64,000 nt of DNA, from the NCBI RefSeq assembly GCF_030272615.1, contig NC_081410.1, positions 291,177,457 through 291,241,456 of the forward strand. The letters run 5' to 3'. The stretch is from Cryptomeria japonica (taxonomy: Eukaryota > Streptophyta > Pinopsida > Cupressales > Cupressaceae). The translations under genes and the position numbers were made by a program. Below are positions 12,711 to 24,021 of this stretch, in pieces; the first letter of the stretch is position 1, and the number at the start of each line of letters is the position of its first letter. Below the pieces are notes generated by a model. It saw only the letters and a program-made list of their open reading frames with translations. It ran no database searches and had not been told where the DNA came from.

Positions 12711-13710
12711 ATGGAAACCGGTTTGCAGTAGCAACTTCGACTTGCTCTTGAGGATCTTGATAATGAGTAGATGGAGAGTAGTAATCTGAAAAATGAACTA
12801 AAGCAAGCTAGAGAACACATCATTTCATTACAAGGAAAGATTTCAGTTGTTAAGGCTAAGAGAAGGGAACTTTGTGATTAATTGCAAAATTAGAACAATG
12901 CCAGAAACTCACTTAGGAAGATGTTATGAAGGATCAATGCCAGAAACTCACTCAGGAGAACACTATCTTAAAGAATGAGATACAAGCCCTAGTCATGAGA
13001 ATGTGCAAGGAGATTGAGGACATAAAGAAAAATGAAGAAAACCTAGCTCAAGCATTGAAGGATAGATCTGGTGAATGCAACAGATCGACACATGAGAATG
13101 ACATGCTGAAACTTGAGTTGACCCAGTCCTAGAAGAATGAACAGGAACTTGAGAGACAAATTATAATCATGAAAGATGACCTGGTTATTACAAATGAGTA
13201 TGAGGACAAGTTCAATGATATCTCTACTAAACTTGATGAACTCTGAAGAATTATAGAGATGCTAATGACAAGAGAGGTCTTGGTTATGAAGAAGGAGAAA
13301 GCTCTAGCACTTCATAGCAGAACTAGAAATCACTGATAAGACAACCTAATGCTCACAAATTCAATGGTACATGCTTTGTTTGCAATAAATATGGTCATAT
13401 GGATAGTTAGTACAAAAATAGGAATAATCAGAATAATACATCATTCACTGGTCTTGGAAATGTAAGATGTCATGCATGTAGAAAAATTGGACACATGGCT
13501 AACCAATGTAGATCAAATGGAAATCAAGGAAATCTAGGGTTTAACAAAGAAATTCAGAAAAACAATATTGTCTGTTATGCATGCAACAAGGCTGGACATA
13601 TTACTAAATATTGCAGAAGTAAGAACCCACTAGAAACTAATGGAAATGCTTATGAGAAGGGAAAGGCAAAAGTGGATGACATAAACAACAACATGAGAAA
13701 AGATGGGTAA
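12711..13710 (+). pseudogene. Gag-like coiled-coil and zinc-knuckle protein of element C
   Basis: The start ATG at 12711 gives METGLQ, then a stop, then QLRLALEDLDNE, matching the Gag starts of B and G. Heptad-rich coiled coil continues to about 13300 (for example MKDQCQKLTQENTILKNEIQ). Knuckle one (about 13371-13412) has lost its last Cys (Tyr). Knuckles two (CHACRKIGHMANQC) and three (CYACNKAGHITKYC) are intact. At least six stops and one frameshift occur. The end at 13710 follows a basic tail. The role would be RNA binding and particle assembly by analogy with Gag; no capsid fold is recognisable. Confidence 0.7.
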
Positions 13711-14169
13711 GAAGATCAAATACACAACTGACAGATCACCCAGTAGAGTCATCAGGTTCTACACTGGTAGCAAATACAATCGATAACTAAGGCACTTTGC
13801 CTTAGGGGAAGGAAAATCATTGAAGATCATGCGAATACCTCAGATTGGATCTATAGTCAAAGAATTTTGACTGCGGATAGGTACTCAATAAATTTTAGGA
13901 GTTTACTGGAACCTACTTGCAGACTATGTGAACTAGTAATGCTTCTCAAAAGCATTTATGATAGTGAATAGGGTTAATGATGATAAAAGGGAAAAGTAAA
14001 GTTCTTTTCGTCACACAGCGATCAAGTATTCAGATGAGCGATTTTCAGAGCGATTCAGGGTTCAAGGCGATTTGTGCAAGCACTTTATTTTCAAAAGCAA
14101 TTTCGTCTCTCGACAGTGTCTTGAGGTATTTATCATTTGCAAAAACCCTAGTTTCCATATCAGGTTATT
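13711..14169 (+). other. Gap between gag and ORF2 in element C
   Basis: 459 bp with no convincing open frame. Nineteen bases before the ORF2 ATG it contains AAACCCTAG (14143-14151), a telo-box-like motif common in 5' leaders of plant genes. This hints that ORF2 has, or was captured with, its own leader. The size matches the gap in A. Confidence 0.4.
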
Positions 14170-17100
14170 ATGGCTTCTTCATCATTGAACATCGACACTC
14201 CTTTGGTGGTGAAAATAAAGTACCGCCCCCATCTAGTTTTCAAGAAACATCCTTTCAAGTCTATTTTGGATGAACCATTGGGTGCATTTTTGAGCGTTTG
14301 TCATGGTACTCTTCACACTGAGGATATTAGGGCATACATACATTGCAATATTGAGGAGGTTGGAGGATATGAGTTGTCCTACATTTTCACAGAAAAACTA
14401 ATCACCGACAACCAGCTAAAACCAAAATTTGAACACTTGTAGAGGAAGGGTTTCACTCAGTTCATGGACTTTCCTACTTTTGATGAGGTAGAATGGGTGC
14501 GATATGTTTTAAACCACATTCATAGAGATTTTATCTAGTTGGACCAACTGTACAATATTATAGAGGAAGTGATCAAGAATGTTTTCTGTTTACACAAATT
14601 TGGAGGTGTACCCAACCTTAGGTGCAAGCTTTCTAACACTGAACTCAATAAACTCACTGGTGCTACTTTTGATGGATGATCTATGAGAGTTGATGATGTA
14701 AGGGATATTGATGTGAAATTTTCCACGATGATTATAGGTTATCAAGTTTATCAGTCTAACCAAGTGAACTCTTTCTTCGACAACAAAATCTTGGTTGGTC
14801 ATCAAATGGTTAAGGAGGATGCACACTACGATCTTTGCAACGTAATGCTGAAACAACTCATGTCAACGTAATGGTATGGATATTTTGTTATCTATTTGGT
14901 ATTTTACTTTTTGGTACAGTTCCCAGTTTTAGAAAGATTCAGTAGGCTTTTGACCACCCGGTAGCATCTCAGATAGGTGAAATTTTGGATAGGCAAGGGG
15001 ATAAGATGAGCAAGGCAAATCTAAGGGCATTTTTCAAGACTTTTTAAGAAGAAATGAAGAATAGATCTAGGATCCCTAAATCTATAGTAGAAAAATATAA
15101 GGACACTATATGTTTTATGGTTAATAAAGATGAATTCATGATGGAAGCTATACAACCAAGAATAATTTGGATCATACCAATGGGATATGAGGTGGATGAG
15201 GCCACACTGGATGCCTATGCACAACACCTACTACAAGCACCGATAAATGAAAAGGAAGAATTTTTTTGGAACAAACCAAGAGAATGGACTTAAGGTTCAC
15301 CAGAAACAGGTTGCACCAACAATAACAAAGAAAATGACTAAGGTTGCAACAAAATATCTTTTTGGTGAAGGTCATGATAGGGCAGAAGTTGAATAGAAAG
15401 TTAAAATTCTTGAAGCCCGTAGGAAAGAAGAGATGAAGAAGAAGAGGAAAGATGAAAGAGGAAAGGGAAGCTTGTAAAGCATCTCAAGCCACTCTCAATG
15501 TGGTCCCGATACAAAGAGAGACTTCCAAGAAACCGGAAGCACCATCCACAGAGCCTGCTACTTCTAAACCGACTAAGTAGAAGGCCACTAGACAAACATG
15601 CCTGTTTCTTCTGAGGAAAAAAAATCAGATGAGGGTGTTAAAGAAATTCCAAAGAAGAAAGGCATAGAGAGGGAGAAGAAGGAGGAGCTAAAGAAAGAAC
15701 CTGTCAAGGAGACTCCCTAGAAGCCTAGGATAACAATTGTACATAAGAGAAAACCTAAGTCAAATGAGCAGTCCCAACTGGAAGCAAAGAGGAGAACCGG
15801 TAAGAAGAAGTTGGAAGCTCAAGATTTAATTGATCAGATTATTAATGATGGGAATTTAGATAATATTTCTTGATTCTTTGATGAATTTGAGGAGAATGAT
15901 AAGAAGAAAATTGAGGAAGCAATTCTTCTATATCTTTTTTCTTCTATTAGGGAATTAATTGAACTTGAGAAAATTTTGCCTAAATAATTGAATGATAAGT
16001 TAGAGGCCAGAAAATTATATGCTCAAACTCTGGAGCAACAAATAAAAGAGAAAGAATTGGTTAATCTCTGTCCCACAATAACCCCTCTAGAGATGATAGA
16101 GTCAATTAATAAAACCGGCTCATACAAATTTAATCTCAAGCACAGAATAAACAATCTAATGTTGGAAAGATTTGAGGAGATTTAAAAGGAAACTTTAGAT
16201 ATTTGGGTGAGAATTATTTTGAGTTTGGGTTATGAGCTTAGTCCTAGTTTTGTGCAATCTTAGAATATTCAGTTACCAATAGGTCAGCATCCGATAGAAC
16301 AACAAATTGTACATACTAAGAAACTGGCTAGCACTCCACCAACTACCACTGTACCGGTTAGCGAGTCACATTTTACATCAGAGGATTTACCGACAGACAA
16401 TGTATAGATTATAGAGGACATAAAGGCACATATAGATAAGGATACAATTAATAAGTGTGCAGAGGATGTTTAGGATTTGGATAGAGCACCAAGTGGTGAA
16501 GCCACTGGTGCACAAGAGAAACAATTCTAAGGTTATCTCATCGACAGACAAGGGTAAGGAAGCTATGATGGGACTCTCTTTCGGCTTGGAAATTGACACT
16601 ACAACATTAGCCAAAGGGAATTTGTCACAAATTTCTATCAGGTTTGACAAACCCTATCACAAAATGTCACCGATAGAGAAAATTTTTGTAGCAACAGCTC
16701 TTCAAGGTCAAGCTACCCAGGAATTGGCTGAGGAAGAGTCAAAAGACATAAAATTAATTGAATGCAATTTTGAAGTTTTGAACCGGTTAGTACTATAATT
16801 TCAACCACAAGAAAGTGCAAGCTCATCTAGTAAACTGGAAGAAATTATTAATTTTATTCCTAAGCACTATGATTCCTTATTGAAAATTTTATTAATGGAG
16901 GCTGAAGAAAATTTTGTTGCAGCCCATAAGTTAACTTTTTTTGCAAATGATTGAGATTGGTAAAGGAAAACTCCAAACTTTTTTTCAATCCATTGATGCA
17001 ACTTTGGTGAAAGGAGGTAATGTATATAAGACTTGTCTAGATTTTGGTAAATTCACAAAATCCATAAACAAGCTGTTAGAGTATTCGGGTCTTTACTTGA

Positions 17101-17861
17101 TTAATTAAACAATATTTGTTTAATTATTTAAGTTCCCTTTATCTCTTTTACACTTAAGCTAACTTTAGGTTCATAATAATGAATTCTTTTATTAATTATT
17201 ATGTGCAAGCCTAGGTTTTCCTTTTTAGGGTTTCTTGACCTATTAGAGGTTAACTCTTTTCATTGTATTGTAAGGATTATCACATTACACATTTTGTGAA
17301 TATTGAGCTCTCATCTTTTTGAGCATATTTTCTGTGTATTGTTTTTTTTGTTATTTGCTTCCTTGCTTCTCCTTGTAACATGTTATTCAACTTGCAGATA
17401 TCTTTGGGCTCTTGTGGTGTTGTATTTCTCAACTCTCACACAAGCAACTGTCAGATTGTAGGAACAATTTAATTCAGATTTCCAATTCTTTCAACCCAAC
17501 AACAAATCTTACAAGTTCTTTAGATGGTCAAATTTTGGTAGTCTTGGATCAAATTTTGAAATTGGAGAAGGATAGGGATAGTATAATAAAGAGAGCAAAT
17601 GAGCTCCAAAATATTATTGGTCCTCGGTTAGATAATTTATTGTTTCATAAAACTAAATGTATTTTTAATATGCAGAGAGAGGATCCCACTACATCAAAAG
17701 AAATTGAGTATCATGCAAATCTCTTAAATGGATTCATCTTCATTCTCGATTCACTCAAGCAAGGTTGGAATATCTACTTTTCATTTTTGAAGAATATGTA
17801 TGCAGACATTATGAAACTTGTATTGAATTGGCTTACAATTATACTATACAAAATTCTTTGA
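14170..17861 (+). pseudogene. ORF2 of element C, unknown conserved protein (decayed, split)
   Basis: Not a family I can name. It starts at ATG 14170 (MASSSLNIDTPL) and runs about 1,100 codons once the 367-bp insertion at 17074-17440 is set aside, with many stops and some frameshifts. Segments shared with A's ORF2 in the same order: GGVPNLR then DVRDIDVKFSTMIIGYQVY and HYDLCNVMLKQLM (14600-14870); RSRIPKSIVEKY, EAIQPR, GYEV and YAQHLLQAPI (15060-15260); a Lys/Glu-rich linker (15380-15830); helical C-terminal parts to 17861. Removing the insertion joins KSINK directly to QLSDCRNNL in frame. The function is unknown; conservation in two divergent elements argues that it was selected. Confidence 0.7.
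17069..17445. repeat. 367-bp solo LTR with target duplication CAAGC inside ORF2 of C
   Basis: The insert 17074-17440 begins TGTTAGAGTATTCGG and ends CTCTCACA. It is flanked on both sides by CAAGC (17069-17073 and 17441-17445). Taking out the insert and one CAAGC restores the reading frame of ORF2. It is short, AT-rich and without coding content, so it is a solo LTR of a small-LTR family or an LTR-like insertion. Its family is not otherwise seen in the window. Confidence 0.8.
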
Positions 17862-17884
17862 GGACACCTCACTTTGTCATTGAT

Positions 17885-18042
17885 GCCAAAGGGGGTGAGG
17901 AATAAAGTGAAAAATGTATATAGTTCTTAGGGGGAGCATTTGACACATATGTACAGGTCCGGAGGTCAAGCAGATTCAGGGGCAGATTGGTGCTATCATA
18001 ATTTTTCACATGAGTGTTGCCATCAATGCCAAAGGGGGAGAT
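17885..18042 (+). other. Two polypurine tracts of element C
   Basis: GCCAAAGGGGGTGAGGA near 17885-17901 and GCCAAAGGGGGAGAT at 18028-18042 are both preceded by a CAT-x-GATG or CATCAATG context. The second abuts the 3' LTR; the first lies about 145 bp upstream. Confidence 0.65.
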
Positions 18043-19006
18043 TGTTAGCAATTGACACTCATGTGGTAAGGGTTAATGGCTTTTAGGGTTGTCATTGATG
18101 GGAACTCTTCTGCAGGTGATTGGATATTGTTTGGGTTATCTGGCATCAACCGACATTCATTTCACTTTACCAAAATTCACTTTGCTTCACAACTAGCTAA
18201 GTCTTGATCCTAGTAGCTGATCTTGATAACGTGCATTTGGAACCCGGTATTGGATAGGACCCAACTAGGAGATTTTAAGGCCCCGGTCATTTATTTCATA
18301 GATTTTATAGTAATGTGTGAAGGCCGACATGATCATTGGGATTATGTTTGAGATTCATTATGTTTTGATAGCCAACAGGTTTATACTTTTTATTGAAGTC
18401 GACATGGTGGAAGATAGAAGGATATTTAAGGAGATCCTTTCAGCAATAGATCGAAGAAGTGGTGGAATGTGAATTTTTGGTTGTGAACTATTCGATGATT
18501 ATCGGTATACATTTTGGTCAGCAATTAGAATTGTCTGTGTATAGTTTCACATGCACAACATAACCGCTAGAAGAACAGCGCATCAACCAATCGGTAGAGC
18601 ATGAACCAGAACTTATCCAACATGGTCAGATGCATCTTATAAGTTCATTCTACTTTGTGATTACTTTGTAATGTTTTGTAATTCAGTGAGACTTCCCATT
18701 CAGTGTTTGAGCAGTGAACTCTAGGCGGTTGGGCTGATTGCATGTGCAATCCCCTACATGTAATATTTGTATACCTTGACCAAGTATATATATATATTGT
18801 GGGTATCAGCCCCACCATGGTTTTTCCCTTTGTAGGGTTTTCCACATATAATTATTGGTGTTATGGTGTTTCCTCTTTATGTTTTATTTGGTGTACACAC
18901 TTTAATTTTATTTACTGTTAACCAGGTAATAATCAATAAGTTCAAAACTATCATTACCGGTAGAACACTGATTCACCCCCCCTCTCAGTGTTCTTGGATT
19001 CCAACA
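18043..19006 (+). repeat. 3' LTR of element C
   Basis: 964 bp, a diverged copy of the 5' LTR with small indels. It carries the perfect 9-bp hairpin GAACACTGA / TCAGTGTTC (18963-18971, 18985-18993). Confidence 0.9.
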
Positions 19007-20156
19007 GAAAGGGGATAATCCTTATCTGTTGATGATAATCCTTATCTGTTGATGCAAGGGATACTCAGGTCATCTTGGTCTCATTATACCTTTATGCTTG
19101 TATTCTCTTGCTAAATCAAAATCGATGTAAGAAATACTTAGGTAATCCTAGTGTAATTATACCTAGGTGCTTGTATTTTCTTAAAACATTTTAAAAGCTC
19201 AATGATACCTAGGTGCTTGTATTTTCTTAAAACATTTTAAAAGCTCAATGATGAAATAAAGCACTACAACAATATGTTGAAGAGATGAAAAAAATATTTA
19301 GATAGGTTTTGCATTTGATTTCATTATAAGTATTTTTATCATCCATTCATTAGGTTATCATTTTATCATTCAAGATCAACAGTTGTCAAAATTGTGATTG
19401 AGTATAATTGGGAAAAAAAATACATTTTGTATTAATCTCATCATTTTAGGATCTATTTAGTTTAATTTATTTTAGATCTTTTTCTCATCTTATCATTGCT
19501 ATTTAGAGTTTATTGAATTTATCATTTAAGATTGTTTAGGTTTATTTAGGTTCACTTATCATTATCCATTGTTTATATCAATCATCATCATATTCATAAA
19601 TTCACAATAGGATTTCATATAGTACATCATCATAAGAATTTCATAATATAACATTTCATACATCATTAAAAACCCATTTCATCATAAATTCATTTCTTCT
19701 CACATATGTATATACCATTATTCCATAACATTTTTATTATTATAACATCATTCATATATAGAAATCATTATAAGCATTTCATTAATTGTAATAAACCATC
19801 ATGACCATCATCATTTAGATCATAAGTACTACACATCTAACATCATGATAGCTATGCATGTAGAAAATATTATCATCAGAGTGAACATGTAAAGAATCAG
19901 AATATCATCATCTCATAGACCAATGTATATAACATCATGATAGAAATCAATCTAAGAAATGCATGTAAGTATCATTATCATCATTATATCATCAGAATAG
20001 CATACATGAAAATCAAATAAAAACCATATAGAGAGTCCATCAATGTTTGTCTGCATATCATCATAAAATGTCCAAGTATACAATGATATTTGAGTCATCA
20101 AATATACATAGTCTCAAATGATACAACGAAAACATGAAATCAAGTCTTAATCAACA
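19007..20156. other. Non-coding AT-rich stretch with two exact tandem duplications
   Basis: It starts with the C target duplication GAAAG. A 20-bp unit GATAATCCTTATCTGTTGAT is duplicated at 19014-19053. A 46-bp unit beginning ACCTAGGTGCTTG is duplicated exactly at 19161-19206 and 19207-19252. The rest is rich in ATCATCATT words, and no gene is visible. It is probably the continuation of the sequence into which C inserted. Confidence 0.5.
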
Positions 20157-20666
20157 TCAAGTGACACTCCCTCCAGAGGCTATTGGCCTCTGATGATGTG
20201 TACTTGCCCCACCAGATGGTCCTGCCCCTCGATCTAAATCTTTCCGAGGTGGCCCCATAAGACCACCACTCTCTGTCTGTGCACATCTAGATGGATATTG
20301 GAAGAGACACAACTGCCCGCTCTTTGGCTTAGGTGAACAACACTCATATAACCCACGCTAGTGTGCTATCTCCTTCCCCGCATGCACCATCTCCCTAATG
20401 GTGTCACTATGAGTGCCTTGAGTCCGAACCTGCTCAACATGATCTAGAATACCCTCAAAGCTCAATGGAATTATCTTTCTCTATAGTGATGGACTTTACC
20501 TACTCAATAGTGGTATCTCTCTCTAGTGTCAGGGCCTAAATCTATGTTTGCATCTGTGCTACCTGTGCTTATAACTATGTAATCTGGGCTCTTTAAGTAG
20601 CAATATCATCTTGGGGCTACTGAATTTGTGGATCTTGTCCCCCTACTGCGTATTGTACTAGTTGTT
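20157..20666 (-). pseudogene. C-terminal part of PMD gene D (coiled-coil tail)
   Basis: The minus strand gives a helical, Glu/Gln-rich segment (for example SITIEKDNSIELEGILDHVE) followed by a polar Gly/Ser tail ending IASGGSVT and a TGA at 20157-20159. Several in-frame stops are present. PMD proteins of plant transposons commonly end in such a helical tail; this assignment rests on position and continuity. Across insertion F the reading continues APTQVQQLVQYAVGGQD, which supports one former ORF. Confidence 0.5.
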
Positions 20667-22281
20667 GTACCTATAGCTTCGTGAATTGTACACCCCTAAT
20701 TAGGTGGTACAATTACATGCTTATGTTAGCACCCACCTTAGTGTGTTGCATTTTACATTCTTAATTCCCTTTAAGCATTTAATTAATTAATTAAATTAAA
20801 TCTAAAGTCTTCTTTTATCACTTCACACATTATAAAATTGGGTCCTTAATCCTAAGTGTGCCCCTTTTTATTTTATTATTTCAATTAATTAATTCATTCA
20901 AGCCCTAATTATGTACTATTTTGACCTTTAAGGCCTGATTTCACATATCTAAACATCTTGAATCATCACATAAAGTTGGGGATCACCTTATAATCATGAT
21001 ACCTTGCATGCCTAAAAATTTGGAAAAAAGTTGGTCAGACTGATGTGATTCACATTAGTCCCTACTTTTTCTCCTCAAATTTTGGAATCATGTTTGGGCA
21101 GTATTATAATGTTTAAACCCGACTTGATGTGAAATTATATCATTTCTAGGTCAGCTTATGATAAAAAACAAAGTTAGGGTTTCATACATATAGCCTTTTC
21201 TTTCCTCATTTGAAGGATCCATCTACAAACAATTGAAGGAGCCCCTTATGAAGTGAATCCTAGCAAATCAAGCATCTATCAAGTCTTCATCAATAGTTTT
21301 CATCATCAATTGAAGCTTTAGAGATATTGAAGAATAATAAGGAGATCACTGACTGTTGATTGGCTTGTACCTCTCCCTTAGGGTTTGGTACGATTTCATG
21401 TGATTTTCATATCTCTATGTGAGTTTTACAATACTTGTTTTCATATTTACGTTCATGCTTTAGATCCATTATTGCATTTGTGAAATTAATCATTTGCATT
21501 TACTTAGGGTTTTATGCTCAAATCGAAGGATATAACTCAAATTCTAGCATTTCAACACATTTAGGATTTTATATATACATAAGGTTCTTGCACACACATT
21601 TTCAATACATTATTGGCTATGTGTGGAGGTGGAAATCACCAAAATGAGGGGTTTGACTAAGGCAAAACCCTTTATAGCCACCCATACACCATTTTTGAGC
21701 TTGCATGCACATCTGTAGGATTTTGACAGAGCTACAGACTATTTGGGAAGGAAAAAATCACAAGCATAGTCCCAGACCCAAAAGAAGGCCGTAGATCACT
21801 AGGATAAAGGTGCCCAACGCCTTGGTCCTCTGACTTTTCAGGCTTCATTTGGTAATTCAGCCATTCAGTGTCTCATACAACATAGTCCAAAAGTATAGGT
21901 CAGCAAAGTGATAGGGACCAAGGCACCCAATGTCTTGGTCCAGCTCATTTTAGCTTAGTTTCTGATATCAAGTTCCTATTTGAATTGCATTTCCAGTATT
22001 GTGGTTTATATCTTAGTTTTAGTTATGCATTTATCTATTATTTTAGTCTATATCATCACTTTCATTCATCTCTCTAACTTAGTTCATCATTATTGCACAA
22101 TTAGGTCACTTCTCTTTCATAGTAGTGAAGGAATAGAAATCCCAAGAGTATTCCTTGACTCTCTTCCACAAGAAGTAGTCAAATTGAATCATCTCCTTAG
22201 GAGCTTTTGTATTCCAATGTGTGGAGGAAAGTGGGGTTAGGTCCCAAACTAGTTGATTCCATTTTTCACCATCACAGTACC
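20667..22281. repeat. Probable solo LTR F (1,605 bp) with target duplication GTACC
   Basis: The insert 20672-22276 is flanked by GTACC at 20667-20671 and 22277-22281. It ends CACCATCACA; its start TATAGCTTCG would be TGTAGCTTCG before one G-to-A change, giving TG...CA ends. Removing it rejoins the PMD-tail frame. No coding region is seen inside. It contains a perfect palindrome GGACCAAG / CTTGGTCC (21915-21922, 21934-21941). Orientation is not determined. Confidence 0.7.
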
Positions 22282-22907
22282 TGTGTTGGGGCATCCACCT
22301 GCTATACCCTGACCACCCTCCACCTAATAAGTGGCACATCATCCTTTGAGCCATAACCCCCATAGCCCCCTGCACCACTAATATCCCGTATAATCCCCAA
22401 GGGACCAACTCTGCCCTCTCCATCCTAGCCTGCAATTGTACCTCCTCCTTGACCACTATCCCTACCTCCATCCCTCCCTATAGCTCTATCTCCTCCTCTC
22501 CCACCATCTCTCCCTCTTGCATCTCTGCCTCCATCCTAGCCACCCATCACCAATAAAGGTCCTCTCAGCCTAGCTCCAAAAGGTCCACCATGAGCCTATC
22601 CTCTACCCCTACCTCTCCTCCCTTTCCTCCACCATCATCCCCACCCTCTCCATCACCACCTCGACCAGTGCATCACTGCCTTGTCTATCATGGCTCCCCA
22701 TCCTCATCATCATCACTAGAACTAGATGGTGGCTCTGCCAAATCTGTCAGTCTAGGGAACGGGTGCTCTACAAAATATTGAGCATAATCATCTGTCATCC
22801 CTGCATCTAGTGGATGTGGCTATAAATCATACACAACATGTAGCATAGGAATGAACTCAACATAGGCAATAAAAAAAAAAAGATGACCCCCACTCTGCTC
22901 TATTGTT
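22282..22907 (-). pseudogene. Middle part of PMD gene D (acidic and Arg/Gly-rich region)
   Basis: Read on the minus strand after element E is set aside, it gives FFFIAYVEFIPMLHVVYDL, then MTDDYAQYFVEHPF, an acidic Ser/Asp run (SSSSDDDEDGEP), and a long Arg/Gly-rich part seen on the plus strand as CT-rich sequence 22400-22720. Stops are present. It links the PMD core (30514-31391) to the tail (20157-20666). An A run at 22871-22882 (plus strand) lies close to the E insertion site. Confidence 0.5.
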
Positions 22908-22912
22908 ATATG

Positions 22913-24021
22913 TGTAAAGCGGAAAAAATCGAACCCTAGTTGTTCTCCCCTCCCCAACTCCAAGGAGAGAGAAGGGAGGTCACTAGGGTTGATGGTTTTC
23001 ACTTAGGAGAGACTTTACATTCAAAAGAGGGGTTGAAACCCACAAGATCCAATCCCACACAATGCAGGATTGGATTCTAAATGAGTTTCAAGGGTTAGGA
23101 CATCAAGGATACCCTCTTTTGTAAAGAATGTCGATGGAATGATTGAACTAGGAATGTATGTAGAAGCAAGAAAGATTCACTTATAAATAGAGATAGGGAT
23201 ACGGGATGGAGCAGCGGACCTGGAATTAGCAGTAAAATGTTGAGACGGTGTTGTTCTGCAAATTTGAGCGAAAGTTGACGGGACGATGGCGCCCGGAGTG
23301 CACACGGTCCTCCGAAAAATCCGCGAAACGAAGGGGGGTCTGTTCGTCTCTGCACAAGGATTCTAGATCTTCAATTACAGCCGCGTACCTGCAACATGCG
23401 AAGGTGTAATGTATGTTGTATGTTGTATGTTGTATGTGATCTCCTCTTCAATGGTTGAATCCTTGTCTTGAATGCAACACCTAAGCTTGAATGGAGACTT
23501 AGAATACTCAATTGCTTGATGGAATGCTTGAATGCTTGAATGTTTGAATGTTTGAATATCGCTTTCGCGCCTTGCTCTTGCTTCTTTCCTTTTTCTCTTC
23601 TCCCCCTCCTTTTAGGAGAGGAAAAGTAGTTTATATACTTGTCGATTAGGGTTGAGAGACTGATTTTTCTGACCTTAGGCCGACCTAGAAACATTATTTT
23701 CCAGTTTGCAAACTTCAAGACCCGATGCCCAAAAGGAGAAGGGGCCCAAAATAGGGCCAGGGACCAGGGCACTGGGCGCCATGGTCCTGGGGGACTAGGG
23801 CACTGGGCACCCTAGAACTGAAGGACCATGGCGCTGGGCACCATGGTCCCACCTCTCGGGACAACAGGGTGCAAGGAGGGATCATGCCAAGGTGCAGAAA
23901 AATGCAGTTTCTGATGTCACAAGCAGGTTTCGGGGTCTCCATTCAGGTTTAACATTGCATCTCCATCGTGAAGACCCAAATGCAATCAAAATTGCAAGTG
24001 TCGCAATTTTAGGATGCTACA
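22913..24021 (-). repeat. 3' LTR of element E
   Basis: On the minus strand it begins TGTAGCATCC (24021) and ends CGCTTTACA (22913). The TATA-like minus sequence AAGTATATAA lies at about 23631-23640. An 8-bp array (TGCTTGAA / TGTTTGAA) lies at about 23524-23558. Three palindromic units of the GGACC...GGTCC type lie at 23761-23850, one of them the perfect 9-bp GGACCATGG / CCATGGTCC (23823-23831, 23841-23849). A related half-module lies at 23281-23310. Confidence 0.9.

Larger units (their letters stand above)
11669..19006 (+). mobile_element. Complete pol-less LTR retrotransposon C
   Basis: It is 7,338 bp, bounded by LTRs 11669-12642 and 18043-19006 that begin TGTTRGCAATTGACAC and end CCAACA, with a perfect 5-bp duplication GAAAG. 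Internal order: primer site, Gag-like coiled coil with knuckles, 459-bp gap, long ORF2, duplicated polypurine tract. Nothing resembling protease, integrase, RT or RNase H is present between the LTRs, so it depended on enzymes supplied in trans. Its layout matches element A. Many stops show that it is old. Confidence 0.9.

Noticed and set aside
12590-12823. Minus ORF at the LTR end of C
   Set aside because: Shadow of the LTR terminus, primer site and Gag start on the other strand.
22106-22471. 121-aa minus ORF with Trp-rich sequence
   Set aside because: It crosses the F insertion boundary at 22276, so it is a chance fusion of PMD-tail sequence with LTR sequence.
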